Shown here: positions 39,650 through 49,911 of the stretch, piece after piece
Position numbering within the stretch: position 1 is the first letter of the stretch
How the letters are laid out: each line of letters begins with the position of its first letter
Assembly (NCBI RefSeq): GCF_003286085.1
Contig: NW_020825326.1
Coordinates: forward strand, 2,418,001 to 2,482,000
Length of the DNA stretch: 64,000 nucleotides
From: Drosophila persimilis
Taxonomy: Eukaryota > Arthropoda > Insecta > Diptera > Drosophilidae
Direction of reading: 5' to 3'
Notes under the pieces: generated by a model
The model's database searches: none
Told to the model about the DNA's origin: nothing
The model's input: the letters and a program-made list of their open reading frames with translations, nothing else
Program-made: the position numbers and the translations under genes

Positions 39650-42600
39650 TCGGCAGGCTGATCAGCGAGGAGGAGCAGTTATCCGCAGTAGTGGAGGTCG
39701 CGGGCATGGAGCTGCAAGCCACGGTGGATACAGGAGCCACCAGCAGTTTCGTGAGCCGTGAGCTGGCGGACCGACTGAAGGGGAGGCGTGGCGGCCGGGA
39801 GGCGGCGGCAAGGAAAAGGGTGAGGTTGGCAGATGGCCATAGCCAGGAGATCACACACCAGATCGAAACGAAGGTAGGCTTTGGGAACAAGGAGATCCCA
39901 ATGGTGCTACTCGTATTGCCGGGTGTGATCGATGAGTTAGTGTTGGGATGGGATTTCCTCCGCGCGGTCGGGGCAGTGGTGACCTGTGCAGGACACAGGG
40001 TGGTGATCCCTGCCCAAGATCGGAAACGAGGAGGCCAGGAGGAAAGACTGTCCGTGGCGAAGGCCGAAGCTAGAGACACAGGTCCGGAGTACGACAACAA
40101 AACGGACACGACCCTAAGAACGGCCGCCCGAGAGGTGGCGGAAAGCACAAACGGGAATGAGGGGGCGAGGGAAGAGCCAGTGGAGGACTTCTTGGCCCGA
40201 GAGTTGGAGGCATTTTCCAAGATCGAGGGGGTGTCTAATGTGGCGGTGCACACAATCACCATGAGTGACCCGCAACCGATTAAACAAAGATATTACCCAA
40301 AGAACCCCAAAATGCAGGCCGAGATTAACCAGAAAGTGGACGAACTGTTAGAAAAGGGATGCATAGAGCCGTCAAAGAGCCCCTACAGTTCGCCTATAGT
40401 GATGGTGAAGAAGAAGAATGGCAAGTGGAGATTGTGCGTGGACTTTCGTCAAGTGAACGCGAGATCAGTAAAGGACGCATACCCAATGCCCAGGATCGAT
40501 TACATACTCGATCAGCTGCGGGAAGCAAAGTTCATAAGTAGCCTGGATCTGAAGGATGGATATTGGCAGATCCCCCTGGCCGAGAGCAGCCGGCCGATCA
40601 CGGCGTTCACGGTGCCCGGCAAGGGGCTATACCAATGGAAGGTGATGCCGTTTGGGTTACACTCCGCGTCGGCCACCTTTCAACGGGCATTAGACCAAGT
40701 GATAGGGCCCGAGATGATGCCGCACGCATTCGCGTACCAGGATGACATAGTGGTTATCGGGCGAACAGAAGAAGAACACCGAAGAAACCTGAAAGAGGTG
40801 TTTCGACGGCTGCGCTTGGCCAACTTGCGGCTGAATGCAGACAAGTGCGAGTTCTTTAGGAAAGAGCTGCGGTATCTGGGCCACAAGGTGACCGGCGAGG
40901 GGATATGTACAGACCCCGAGAAAGTCGCAGCCATTGCCGAACTGAAACCGCAGACAAATGTCAAGGACCTAAGACAGTACTTGGGAGTGGCCTCATGGTA
41001 CCGGAGGTTCGTGCCCGACTTCGCCACCCTCGTGCAGCCACTCACCGGGCTCCTCAAGAAGAAGACGGAATGGGTCTGGACCCGGGAACGGCAGGAAGCG
41101 TTCGAGGAGGTGAAGAGAAGACTAGTGGCGGACCCCGTGCTGGCGTGCCCTGACTTCTCGAAGAAATTCATCCTGCAGACAGACGCCAGTGATTACGGGC
41201 TGGGCGCGATTCTCACGCAGGAGACGGAAAGGGGAGAGCGGGTAATATCATATGCTAGCATGACGCTAAACGGACCCGAAAGGAACTATTCGGCAACGCA
41301 GAAAGAATGTCTGGCCATTGTATGGGCCATACGCCGGTTGAGGCCATACTTGGAAGGTTATCGCTTCAAGGTGGTCACGGACCACATGGCTCTGAAATGG
41401 TTGAATAGCATAGAAAGTCCGTCGGGAAGAGTGGCGAGATGGGCATTAGAGTTACAGCAGTACGACTTTGAAGTCGCATACAGGAAAGGACAGCTCAACG
41501 TGGTAGCCGACGCACTCTCCCGACAACCGGTGGAGGAGCGAGGCCGTCGAATAAGAAATGAGGAGGAAACACCGCCAGTCGGCGAGCCGCCCTGCAAGTG
41601 GTTAGAGGGCATGGCCGAGAAGATCAGAAAAGAAGCCCCAAAGTACCCCGACTATGTGGAGAAGGGGGGGAACTTGTACCGGCACATTCCTCACCGGGCC
41701 GGGAGCGAAGAAGCCGCCTCGTGGAAGTTATGTGTGCCGAAATATGCCCGAGAAAGGGTTTTAAAGGAGAGCCACGATAACCCGGAAGCAGGCCACGCCG
41801 GCGGAAGGAGAACCGCGGCACGGGTGGCGGCAAGATATTACTGGCCGGGGATGTACAGAGACGTGAGGGCCTACGTGCGGAAGTGCGAACTATGTCTGCG
41901 TTTTAAGCCAAGTCAGCTACAGGCGGCAGGGGAAATGTTGACACAGGTACCGGAAGAACCATGGGCAACGGTATGCGCGGACTTTGTGGGTCCTCTGCCG
42001 AGATCGAAGCATGGGAACTCGATTTCTGGAGATTTCTGGAGCAGCTAGGAGTCCGCCACCAGTTTACGGCGCCATACACGCCGCAAGAGAATCCGACAGA
42101 GCGAACAAACAGAACGATAAAGACCATGATCGCTCAGTTCACCGAGGGTGATCAAAGGTGTTGGGACGAAAAATGGCCGGAGCTAATGCTGGCCATGAAT
42201 TCGGGGGTGTCGGATGCAACTGGATATTCACCGGCGTTCGTGGTGCAAGGAAGGGAACCCCGGCTGCCAAAGCCCCTATATGACGAGGAGACGGTAGGCA
42301 CGGGACAGGGCACAGAGACGCCGGATGAAAATGCGGAAAAGTTAAAAGAGCTGTTTCAGTTGGTTCGACGAAACTTGGAAAGGGCAGCCCAGGATCAGGC
42401 CAGGCACTACAACCTGAGAAGAAGACCGTGGAGACCCAAAGTAGGAGAAATCGTATGGGCCAAACAGCACCACCTGTCCAATGCGGCGGAGGGATTCGCC
42501 GCGAAGCTGGCACCAAGGTACGATGGGCCATACCAGATAGAGGACTTTATATCCCCCGTTATCTGCAACCTAAGAAAGGAGGGCGACAGGAAGAAGAGAA

Positions 42601-42656
42601 CAGCCCACATACGAGACCTGAAACCCCAGCCCGATGAGCGAGAGACGCAGGGGTGA
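39580..42656 (+). pseudogene. pol: gypsy copy 2 pol, open through RT and RNase H, integrase deleted
   Basis: Protease: LQATVDTGATSSFVSREL with the DTG active site. RT: YPKNPKMQAEINQKVDELL, SPIVMVKKKNGKWRLCVDF, SSLDLKDGYWQIPL with the first aspartate, and FAYQDDIVVIG with the palm pair. RNase H: FILQTDASDYGLGAILTQ, ATQKECLAIVWAI, VVTDHMALKW. Integrase: the H-H-C-C zinc region and CADFVGPLPRSKHGNS, then a deletion of about 180 nt at 42021 removes the second aspartate and shifts the frame. The remainder resumes as FLEQLGVRHQFTAPYTPQEN with PTERTNRT, containing the glutamate, and ends at 42656 with a GPYQIEDF C-terminal domain. One open frame covers protease to mid-integrase. Confidence 0.87.
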
Positions 42657-43836
42657 GGGGGAATGGATAGAATGGGTCGCCCTGAAGGGTCACGCAGGAC
42701 CAGGAACGGTAGAGTGCCACGCAGGACACTGGGGAAGGGTGCCGCGCAGGACACGCACGAGACTCGTCAGCACGCAGGGTGACGTTCTGGTGCACTTAGA
42801 TCTAAATGAAAAAAAAAAAGGAAGAACAGGAAAGCCGTGGTTGGAAAGATCTAAAAAAAAAAGGGTGAAAGTTAGTGGGAATAAAGAAAATAAAGCGAGA
42901 AGAGGAAAAGCTCAGCAAACCTGAACAGGAAACGCGTCCCCAAAGCTGGGAGGCGAATCCGGGGTCGGGGAGGGTAATCTCAGGCAGCGGATGACCAGAG
43001 AAAACCCAGGGGCCAGGCTCACGCCTCAGCGCGGTCTCACAGGGCAACTACGAGCGTCGGGCCGGAACGACGGGTGCCGCTCATGCGTGGTCTACCGGGC
43101 GAGGAGTCGGATGACCCTCGGGTCCGAGCCACTGTGTGAGGGAGACGCCGGTCAAAAGAGTCCGGCCGGGGGCGCGTAGGAGTTGCCCTGGGATGTGAGC
43201 CAAAGATTCCAGTCCGGGCGGAGGGTCGGAGGACCCGTTGTTCGCGAGCGGAATCGCGGCAAGCGGCCCGCATTGAGGGCAGAGGGCGAGCTGGAAAGGG
43301 AGAAAGGGTTAAGCAAAAGTCATCCGGGTCGGGAGAACTCACCCAGGCCAAGGAGGGTCCAATCAGCACGGGATGAAGAAGACAGGTCGACGGTAGCATG
43401 GAATTAAATAGCAAATAAAATAAAAGGAGAAATATACGTAAGCACAAACGGGAAGGGGGTGGGTCCATCAAAGATGGAAAAATATTATCCATCAGCCAAC
43501 AAAGAAACGCGGCGAGAACACAACAGTATCCAAAAAAAAAAAAGAAAGACAAGGCGAAATCGGATAGAGAGCGGAGAGCGCGTCGGTACTTACCCAACCT
43601 GGGGAAAGATGCCGTTAGAGAGCGCGGCCTGTAGAGAGACGAGGCCTTGAGTACACGCGTAACAACCGTTAGAACCAGGCAAGAGAAACCGAAACCCGAC
43701 GCACCGGCACCGTTAGAGGGAACGACTGGTAATGCAACGCGGGTATATAGGCGGGTGGAAAACGGAACAACGGACACTTGAAGGTAATTATCACCAAGGA
43801 GAAATCGAAGCAAAGAAAAAAAAAAAGAAGGAAAAA
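42657..43836 (+). other. gypsy copy 2 spacer between pol and ORF3
   Basis: Non-coding by my reading except a 62-codon ORF at 42991-43179 (MTRENPGARLTPQRGLTGQ...) conserved in all three copies, with an open continuation in the same frame after one stop. CACGCAGGAC repeats lie at 42690-42780. A-tracts and a TCGGATAGAGAGCGGAGAGC motif precede ORF3. Possible leader or splice-acceptor sequence of an ORF3 transcript; no strong acceptor stands out. Confidence 0.6.
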
Positions 43837-45507
43837 ATGGAGACAAAACGGCTCACACACGAGGATGGAAAGAAGAAGATGGAGGACTTGAGGGCTTTCT
43901 TGGAGGAGCAGCAGGCGATAGTAGGAGAAGGGGGCTATCGCGCCGATGCTTCTCGTCAGCGACGGGCGTCCGTGCTCTCGCGTGGCGACGAGGAGGATTG
44001 GTGCGATGGCTCCCAGTTCCTCCAGCTGCTGGCCTCGCCGTTGGTATCGCCGGCGCCGTCGGGCCACGACTCCGTGTCACCGACGGTATCATCGGACGAG
44101 GGTGCCGGGGAGAGCGAAGACGATGTCATTTGCATAGACGGTCCACGCGCCCCAGCCGCTCAAGAGAAGGCCAGATTGAGAAGGCCGCTGACCCTGCGCG
44201 GCCGGATCGAAGCCTTGAAACGAAAATTCCAGGAGGCGACGCCGGAGGAGAAGCGCCGGATCCACCGGGTGCTGGAGGCGGCACGAACGATACGGCGGCG
44301 GAGGGACGAGCGGCTGGAGGCGCGGCGGCGACAGGCGGGAAGAGCCACCAGTAAGGAGGAGCCCGGCCACGAGAGCGACGAGGCGCCGCCACCCCCGCCA
44401 TTCCGAGTGGTGCTGCCGCCGATGCAGTCCCGGACCGACGAGGCGGAGACCGAGGGGGCGCAGCCCCAGGCCATGGGCGAGCGGGCCACGAACCCTGAGG
44501 CCGAATGGCAGCGGCGACTGCAGCAGGCCGAGGAGGAGGAAGGCGAGTTGTGGCAGCCTACGCCACCAGCCGAGGACGACGAGGGCCCCGAGAGGCGGCC
44601 ATCGCAGGCCGAGGAGGAGCAGCAGCAGCAGCACCAGCATCAGCAGCGCCAGCAGCAGCAGCAGCAGCACCAGCAGCAGCAGCAACAGCAGCAGGGGCAG
44701 GGGCAGTGGCAGCAGCAGCCACAATGGAGGGGACCGGAGGCGGCCGTAATAGGGCCATATGTGTCGCAGGAGGTGCGGACCGCCGTGCGCCAGGGGATGG
44801 TTTGGCACCACCAGACCCTGCACATCACGTGGGCCTCGGGGCCCGCCCCGCGCGAGACCCAGCCAGAGACCGGCGCCCGGGTGTGGGAAGAAAGCCCACT
44901 CGGTAGCAATGACAGGGACCCGCGGAGGAGAAACCCCAAACCTGATCCCGCGACCGCAGCGGCAGGAATGGCGACGGCGGAGGCAGCGAAGGCGGCCCAG
45001 ATGGCGACGGCGGAGGCAGCGAAGGCGGCCCAGGCGGCGACGGACGAAGCAGCGGCTGGCCCGGCAACGGACGAAGCAGCGGCTGACCCGGCGACGGACG
45101 AAGCAGCGGTTGACCCGGCAATGGACGAAGCAGCGGCAGACCCGGCGACGGACGAGGCGGCGACGGAACACGCGGAGGTCGAGGCGTGGGAACGCGGGCC
45201 GTGGGTGTGGCCCGCGCCGGAGAGGTCGACGGCGGTCGAGCGCCCAGCCCTGAAGAGGCAGGCCTCCTGCCCGGAGCCCCATGCAAAACCCAAGCGGCCG
45301 GCCCTGCAACGGCAGAGCTCAGCACCGGCAGCCACGGGCCACTGGAAGGCGATCCCGCGGGAGGAGTGGCCGGCGGCGGTGATCCGCGCACAGACCCAGA
45401 TTCGCCTCGTGGGTAGGCGAGTGAAAAAACTGGTGAGCGAGCGGGGTACGCGGTACCGCATCGCCATGTCGGCCACGCGCACGGAGGTGTTCAGGGAACA
45501 AAAATAA
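43837..45507 (+). CDS. third ORF of the large gypsy element, intact, 556 codons, unknown function
   Basis: Occupies the env position, after pol and before the 3' LTR, but has no signal peptide, membrane segment or cysteine-rich ectodomain. The ATG at 43837 is chosen because METKRLTHEDGKKKMEDLR is conserved in all copies; an upstream in-frame ATG at 43732 is not needed. Approximate layout: residues 1-130 acidic/Ser-rich (SPAPSGHDSVSPTVSSDEG); 130-200 strongly basic and helical (RRRRDERLEARRRQAGRA); PPPPPFRVVLPPM at about 215; Glu-rich, then a His/Gln tract at 260-300; conserved GPYVSQEVRTAVRQGMVWH at about 310; four 9-residue repeats of the DPATDEAAA type; KRQASCPEP and KRPALQRQSSAPA; and a basic C-terminal domain with AVIRAQTQIRLVGRRVKKLV and RYRIAMSATRTEVFREQK. 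Possibly a nucleic-acid-binding accessory protein. I do not recognise the family. Confidence 0.7.
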   Translation: METKRLTHEDGKKKMEDLRAFLEEQQAIVGEGGYRADASRQRRASVLSRGDEEDWCDGSQFLQLLASPLVSPAPSGHDSVSPTVSSDEGAGESEDDVICIDGPRAPAAQEKARLRRPLTLRGRIEALKRKFQEATPEEKRRIHRVLEAARTIRRRRDERLEARRRQAGRATSKEEPGHESDEAPPPPPFRVVLPPMQSRTDEAETEGAQPQAMGERATNPEAEWQRRLQQAEEEEGELWQPTPPAEDDEGPERRPSQAEEEQQQQHQHQQRQQQQQQHQQQQQQQQGQGQWQQQPQWRGPEAAVIGPYVSQEVRTAVRQGMVWHHQTLHITWASGPAPRETQPETGARVWEESPLGSNDRDPRRRNPKPDPATAAAGMATAEAAKAAQMATAEAAKAAQAATDEAAAGPATDEAAADPATDEAAVDPAMDEAAADPATDEAATEHAEVEAWERGPWVWPAPERSTAVERPALKRQASCPEPHAKPKRPALQRQSSAPAATGHWKAIPREEWPAAVIRAQTQIRLVGRRVKKLVSERGTRYRIAMSATRTEVFREQK

Positions 45508-45734
45508 AGGAAAACGGAGAAGAGGAGAAGAAAAGGGGGGCAGAAGAAACAAAAAAAAAGGGGGAGGAAAAAAAAAGGGCAAAATCACGCGGGAAAACAT
45601 GAATAAAGAGAAGACGGAGAAGAAAGAAACGGAATACTGACTGGGAGGAAATATCGAGTGGATCGCAGAAGCGCCCCTACACCTTATCGATAGGCGGAAT
45701 TCGGCGCCAGCCAGAAAATTGCAAGGGCTGGCAT

Positions 45735-47035
45735 GATTGGTGCGATGGCTCCCAGTTCCTCCAGCTGCTGGCCTCGCCGTTGGTATCGCCGGCGCCGTCG
45801 GGCCACGACTCCGTGTCACCGACGGTATCATCGGACGAGGGTGCCGGGGAGAGCGAAGACGATGTCATTTGCATAGACGGTCCACGCGCCCCAGCCGCTC
45901 AAGAGAAGGCCAGATTGAGAAGGCCGCTGACCCTGCGCGGCCGGATCGAAGCCTTGAAACGAAAATTCCAGGAGGCGACGCCGGAGGAGAAGCGCCGGAT
46001 CCACCGGGTGCTGGAGGCGGCACGAACGATACGGCGGCGGAGGGACGAGCGGCTGGAGGCGCGGCGGCGACAGGCGGGAAGAGCCACCAGTAAGGAGGAG
46101 CCCGGCCACGAGAGCGACGAGGCGCCGCCACCCCCGCCATTCCGAGTGGTGCTGCCGCCGATGCAGTCCCGGACCGACGAGGCGGAGACCGAGGGGGCGC
46201 AGCCCCAGGCCATGGGCGAGCGGGCCACGAACACTGAGGCCGAATGGCAGCGGCGACTGCAGCAGGCCGAGGAGGAGGAAGGCGAGTTGTGGCAGCCTAC
46301 GCCAGCCTAATAGGGCCATATGTGTCGCAGGAGGTGCGGACCGCCGTGCGCCAGGGGATGGTTTGGCAACACCAGACCCTGCACATCACGTGGGCCTCGG
46401 GGCCCGCCCCGCGCGAGACCCAGCCAGAGACCGGCGCCCGGGTGTGGGAAGAAAGCCCACTCGGTAGCAATGACAGGGACCCGCGGAGGAGAAACCCCAA
46501 ACCTGATCCCGCGACCGCAGCGGCAGGAATGGCGACGGCGGAGGCAGCGAAGGCGGCCCAAGCGGCGACGGACGAAGCAGCGGCTGGCCCGGCAACGGAC
46601 GAAGCAGCGGCTGACCCGGCGACGGACGAAGCAGCGGTTGACCCGGCAATGGACGAAGCAGCGGCAGACCCGGCGACGGACGAGGCGGCGACGGAACACG
46701 CGGAGGTCGAGGCGTGGGAACGCGGGCCGTGGGTGTGGCCCGCGCCGGAGAGGTCGACGGCGGTCGAGCGCCCAGCCCTGAAGAGGCAGGCCTCCTGCCC
46801 GGAGCCCCATGCAAAACCCAAGCGGCCGGCCCTGCAACGGCAGAGCTCAGCACCGGCAGCCACGGGCCACTGGAAGGCGATCCCGCGGGAGGAGTGGCCG
46901 GCGGCGGTGATCCGCGCACAGACCCAGATTCGCCTCGTGGGTAGGCGAGTGAAAAAACTGGTGAGCGAGCGGGGTACGCGGTACCGCATCGCCATGTCGG
47001 CCACGCGCACGGAGGTGTTCAGGGAACAAAAATAA
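45735..47035 (+). pseudogene. partial tandem duplicate of ORF3
   Basis: Starts abruptly at GATTGGTGCGATGGCTCC, which matches 43996, after the sequence GCAAGGGCTGGCAT of the region downstream of ORF3. The duplicated unit is 43996-45734. This second copy lacks the glutamine tract (a deletion of about 170 bp), which creates a TAA at 46308-46310. It also lacks one 33-bp Ala repeat. The C-terminal third is open in a different frame to the normal end at 47035. No start codon in the right context, so probably not expressed. Confidence 0.8.
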
Positions 47036-47420
47036 AGGAAAACGGAGAAGAGGAGAAGAAAAGGGGGGCAGAAGAAACAAAAAAAAAGGGGGAGGAAAAA
47101 AAAAGGGCAAAATCACGCGGGAAAACATGAATAAAGAGAAGACGGAGAAGAAAGAAACGGAATACTGACTGGGAGGAAATATCGAGTGGATCGCAGAAGC
47201 GCCCCTACACCTTATCGATAGGCGGAATTCGGCGCCAGCCAGAAAATTGCAAGGGCTGGCAGCGCCGCCCGAGCAAAGGCGCCAGACGGTGCCAGAACGC
47301 CTGTGATCCCAGGTGCAACAAAGGGCGCGCGCAACTTCGGGCCGTTTGAATGAGGAAAGCCCACCCCGTCGCGAGATCGCGGAAAACGGAAGTATTCCGC
47401 TGCGGGAAGAAAGAGGTGGG

Positions 47421-48288
47421 TGTGATTAACCATGGTTCCCACAGGCCGAGTGCGACCAAAAGCACAGTCGGATAAAAGCTGACGGCTGGCCGGATAAGGC
47501 GAAGGTCAGTCCAGATGCCCACGGTTATCCGGATGCGGCGAAGAGGCCAAGGGCCTCGAGAGGAGAAGTGCCCTGCTCTCGGAGAGAGAGAGACACGCGA
47601 GAGGCAAAGGAAACGGCGGGATCGGGCCGGCAGTAATCTGGCGCATGACCAAATAAGGGCATGGGATCACGCCACCGGCCAGGCCCCGTTACGAAGGCCG
47701 TGGAAACCAGGAGACGGCGATGGAAAACTACCGACGCCGAGCCGGGGCCTGGCAAGGGGCTATAAAAGGAGGCTGCGGCGTCGAAGCGGGGCTCTTTTCC
47801 CGTGGATAAGTGATTGCGCGCGCACGTTGAGACCCGGTCGAAACGCGAGAGTGATACCCGGTACGAAACAAAGAAGTGTAGTGAAGTGTAGCAACAGGCA
47901 GACAGGCCCCGCCTGCCCCCAGAGTAAGTCTAAATTAAGTGGAGATCCCCGTACGCCGGCGGAAGCTAGGAGGGGAGTGCGAGACGTGGAGTGCGGATTT
48001 GAGTGGCGGACCAAAGCAATAGCGGAGGTCAATTTGCCCCAATCAGTGGCCTCAACGCTGCCACACCCGACGAGAGCCCACGCGTGGTGGAGATCCGTAG
48101 TTAAGAGAAATTGTAACACCTAGCCCTAAGTCCTAATAGAATTGCGAATAAAACGAAATTCAAGTAAAGAAAAGGAAAGTCTTATCATTTGTCGTTGGGG
48201 GCAACAATAAAAATACGTTGCGGCGAATCTGCCGACCGCTGAGCGAGCCCAGCAAACTCAAGCGAGCCCAAAAAGCAGGTTCGTTACA
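47421..48288 (+). repeat. LTR3, 3' LTR of gypsy copy 2
   Basis: Starts TGTGATTAACCATGGTTCCC and ends GTTCGTTACA at 48288, with a polypurine-like GGGAAGAAAGAGGTGGG before it. The palindrome at the start has changed from AACCGCGGTT to AACCATGGTT, staying palindromic. TATAAAA is at 47761-47767 and GTAAGT at 47924-47929. It abuts BEL gag sequence at 48289. Confidence 0.88.
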
Positions 48289-49593
48289 CTACTAGGGCAC
48301 TTGCAGGATCATGCTGGGTCGGTTCCGTGCTCGGCGACGGCAACTCAGTGTCAGCGCCCGACTGCATGTGGAGCAGAGTGTGATGCTTTGCTTGGCAATT
48401 TCTACATGCCCCTGACTTGCAGCGTTGCAATGAATATCCTTTGTTGAGGCAGCTTAGACACAAATGGCGCTGCTTCACCTCCTTGTATCGAGAAAAAACA
48501 GGGAGATCTAGAAATGCCTGACATCGGGATATGTAGTGATCGGAAGATTTGCAATACTTGCATGTTGAGCTATTATGATCGTTAATGGAGGTGATTAGGG
48601 TGCTAGGTTTACTTTCTCCCACCTGCTGGCTAGGAATTGTTACCATAGCCGATCCCAAATTTTCCAGCATCCGACATCTTGCTTCCAAGAATGAGGCCAT
48701 GCTTGACCACCGAGGCAATCCTGACGTCGGCAAGTTCTCTTCCCATTTCTCCTTGGTCTTGTGGTCCAATTTCGTGCCTATGATGAAGATCAGCAACCCA
48801 TCGGAAATCTCCTGCGGGGTCGCCAAGGTCTGAAGTGCACGCAAGTGCGAATTGATTTTATCGCTGAGCGCGCGCAAGCCGATAGCCGAGCCCTTCTCCA
48901 CCCCTTGCAGCCCGAAAATAGCCTTGACGTGTGCCTGAAAATGTAACAGTTTATTATCGAATCGCAACATTAGTAAATTCAACGCCTTGTCCTAATTCTC
49001 CTCAGAAAGTTCCAAGGAACGAATCGTATCCAGCGCAGCACCATCTAGACATCCACGAAGATATTGGAATTTTCGATGACTGGGATACGATGGTCTTTGT
49101 GCACCATTGTCGAGAACATCGAGTGGAATTCTGGCCAATCCATGTAGTTCCCACCGAATCGCGGAAGCTGCAACTCGGGCATTCGAGAACGGCCTATACT
49201 ATTATAGGCGAACAACGACGAATTCCCCTCGAGAGTATGCCGAGCTGTTGAATTGGCAACATTTACCGTGCGAGCAGCCATCAACTCCCGCGACAGCCTG
49301 GACCTAACCTTGACATAAACATTCGAAAAGTCCAGCCGGGCATCATGGGCTAACTGCAGGAAATCCAGCCTTTCAAGGCTCGTTTGAGCGGCATCGAAAT
49401 CCGCATTCATTCGCTCGATTTGCTCTAAGCGAGCTTGAAGTTCTGCCTCATCTAACTCGGCAAGCTCTTCCTTGGTGAGAAAGCGATCCATGGCCTTTAG
49501 TTGGCGCGCGATGGACTCGGCCTTGTGCTTGTAGAAATCTACATCACTCGGCATTGCTGCGTTCGCGACATTGGTAGGCTCAGGTGCTGCCAT
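48289..49593 (-). pseudogene. gag: BEL/Pao gag, 5' part of the element
   Basis: Minus strand from MAAPEPTNVANAAMPSDVDF at 49593: a helical N-terminal region (ESIARQLKAMDRFLTKEELA), ELQLPRFGGNYMDWPEFHSM (the DUF1759-type capsid motif LPKFsGd..eW..F), then after a shift at about 49045-48982 LDHKTKEKWEENLPTSGLPR and two knuckles, CKYCKSSDHYISRC and CLSCLNKGYSLQRCKSGACR. The second has Tyr where His is expected. It is cut at 48289 by the gypsy LTR3; the protease and RT are missing. It encoded the particle protein. Confidence 0.8.
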
Positions 49594-49905
49594 GTTGAGG
49601 TTTTAAAAGAGTCACTCAGCACGACCGAAAAAGACACCCTGTATACGTATAAACGTGGGAACCGAAAGCAAAGGGATTACAGCTAATGCCTTTAGCTGTG
49701 CGGCTGTGCGAGCTGTCCGATTCCGCTTTGTACTCCGCTTGTGTGTATTAGTGAGTTCGCTGCACTGCACTGACCGAATTGTCGCGACAGAGAAATTAAT
49801 AGCCAGCAATGCGTGTATGTAGGTGTATGTAAGTATGTTTTAGCACCGAATTGTGCTTAACCGCCGAAAATTTTTTAAGGCTAACGAGTGTCGATCGCGA
49901 ATGAT
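49594..49905 (-). other. BEL/Pao leader region
   Basis: Sequence upstream of the gag start on the minus strand. It is non-coding and includes GTAAGTATG/GTAGGTGTATG simple repeats. The 5' LTR expected further right is missing: at about 49905 the sequence switches to the 3' half of a BEL element in the opposite orientation. Confidence 0.5.
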
Positions 49906-49911
49906 TATTAA

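Larger units (their letters stand above)
37696..48288 (+). mobile_element. large Ty3/gypsy element, copy 2
   Basis: LTR2 (37696-38487), perfect primer site, gag, pol, spacer, intact ORF3, a tandem duplication of most of ORF3, and LTR3 (47421-48288). Flank after LTR3 is CTAC, which does not match the TCAT before LTR1, so the outer target duplication of the tandem is not intact. This copy preserves the gag-pol frameshift signal and the only open ORF3. Confidence 0.87.

Noticed and set aside
38860..42048. 1062-codon frame as an intact Gag-Pol fusion gene
   Set aside because: It is open only because a deletion near 39467 joins gag to the pol frame. It lacks the true gag start (amber codon upstream) and ends inside a deleted integrase.
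44600..44700. CAG repeat as a CRISPR-like or satellite array
   Set aside because: CAG/CAC codons encode the Gln/His tract of ORF3 in frame; there are no spacers and the organism is a eukaryote.
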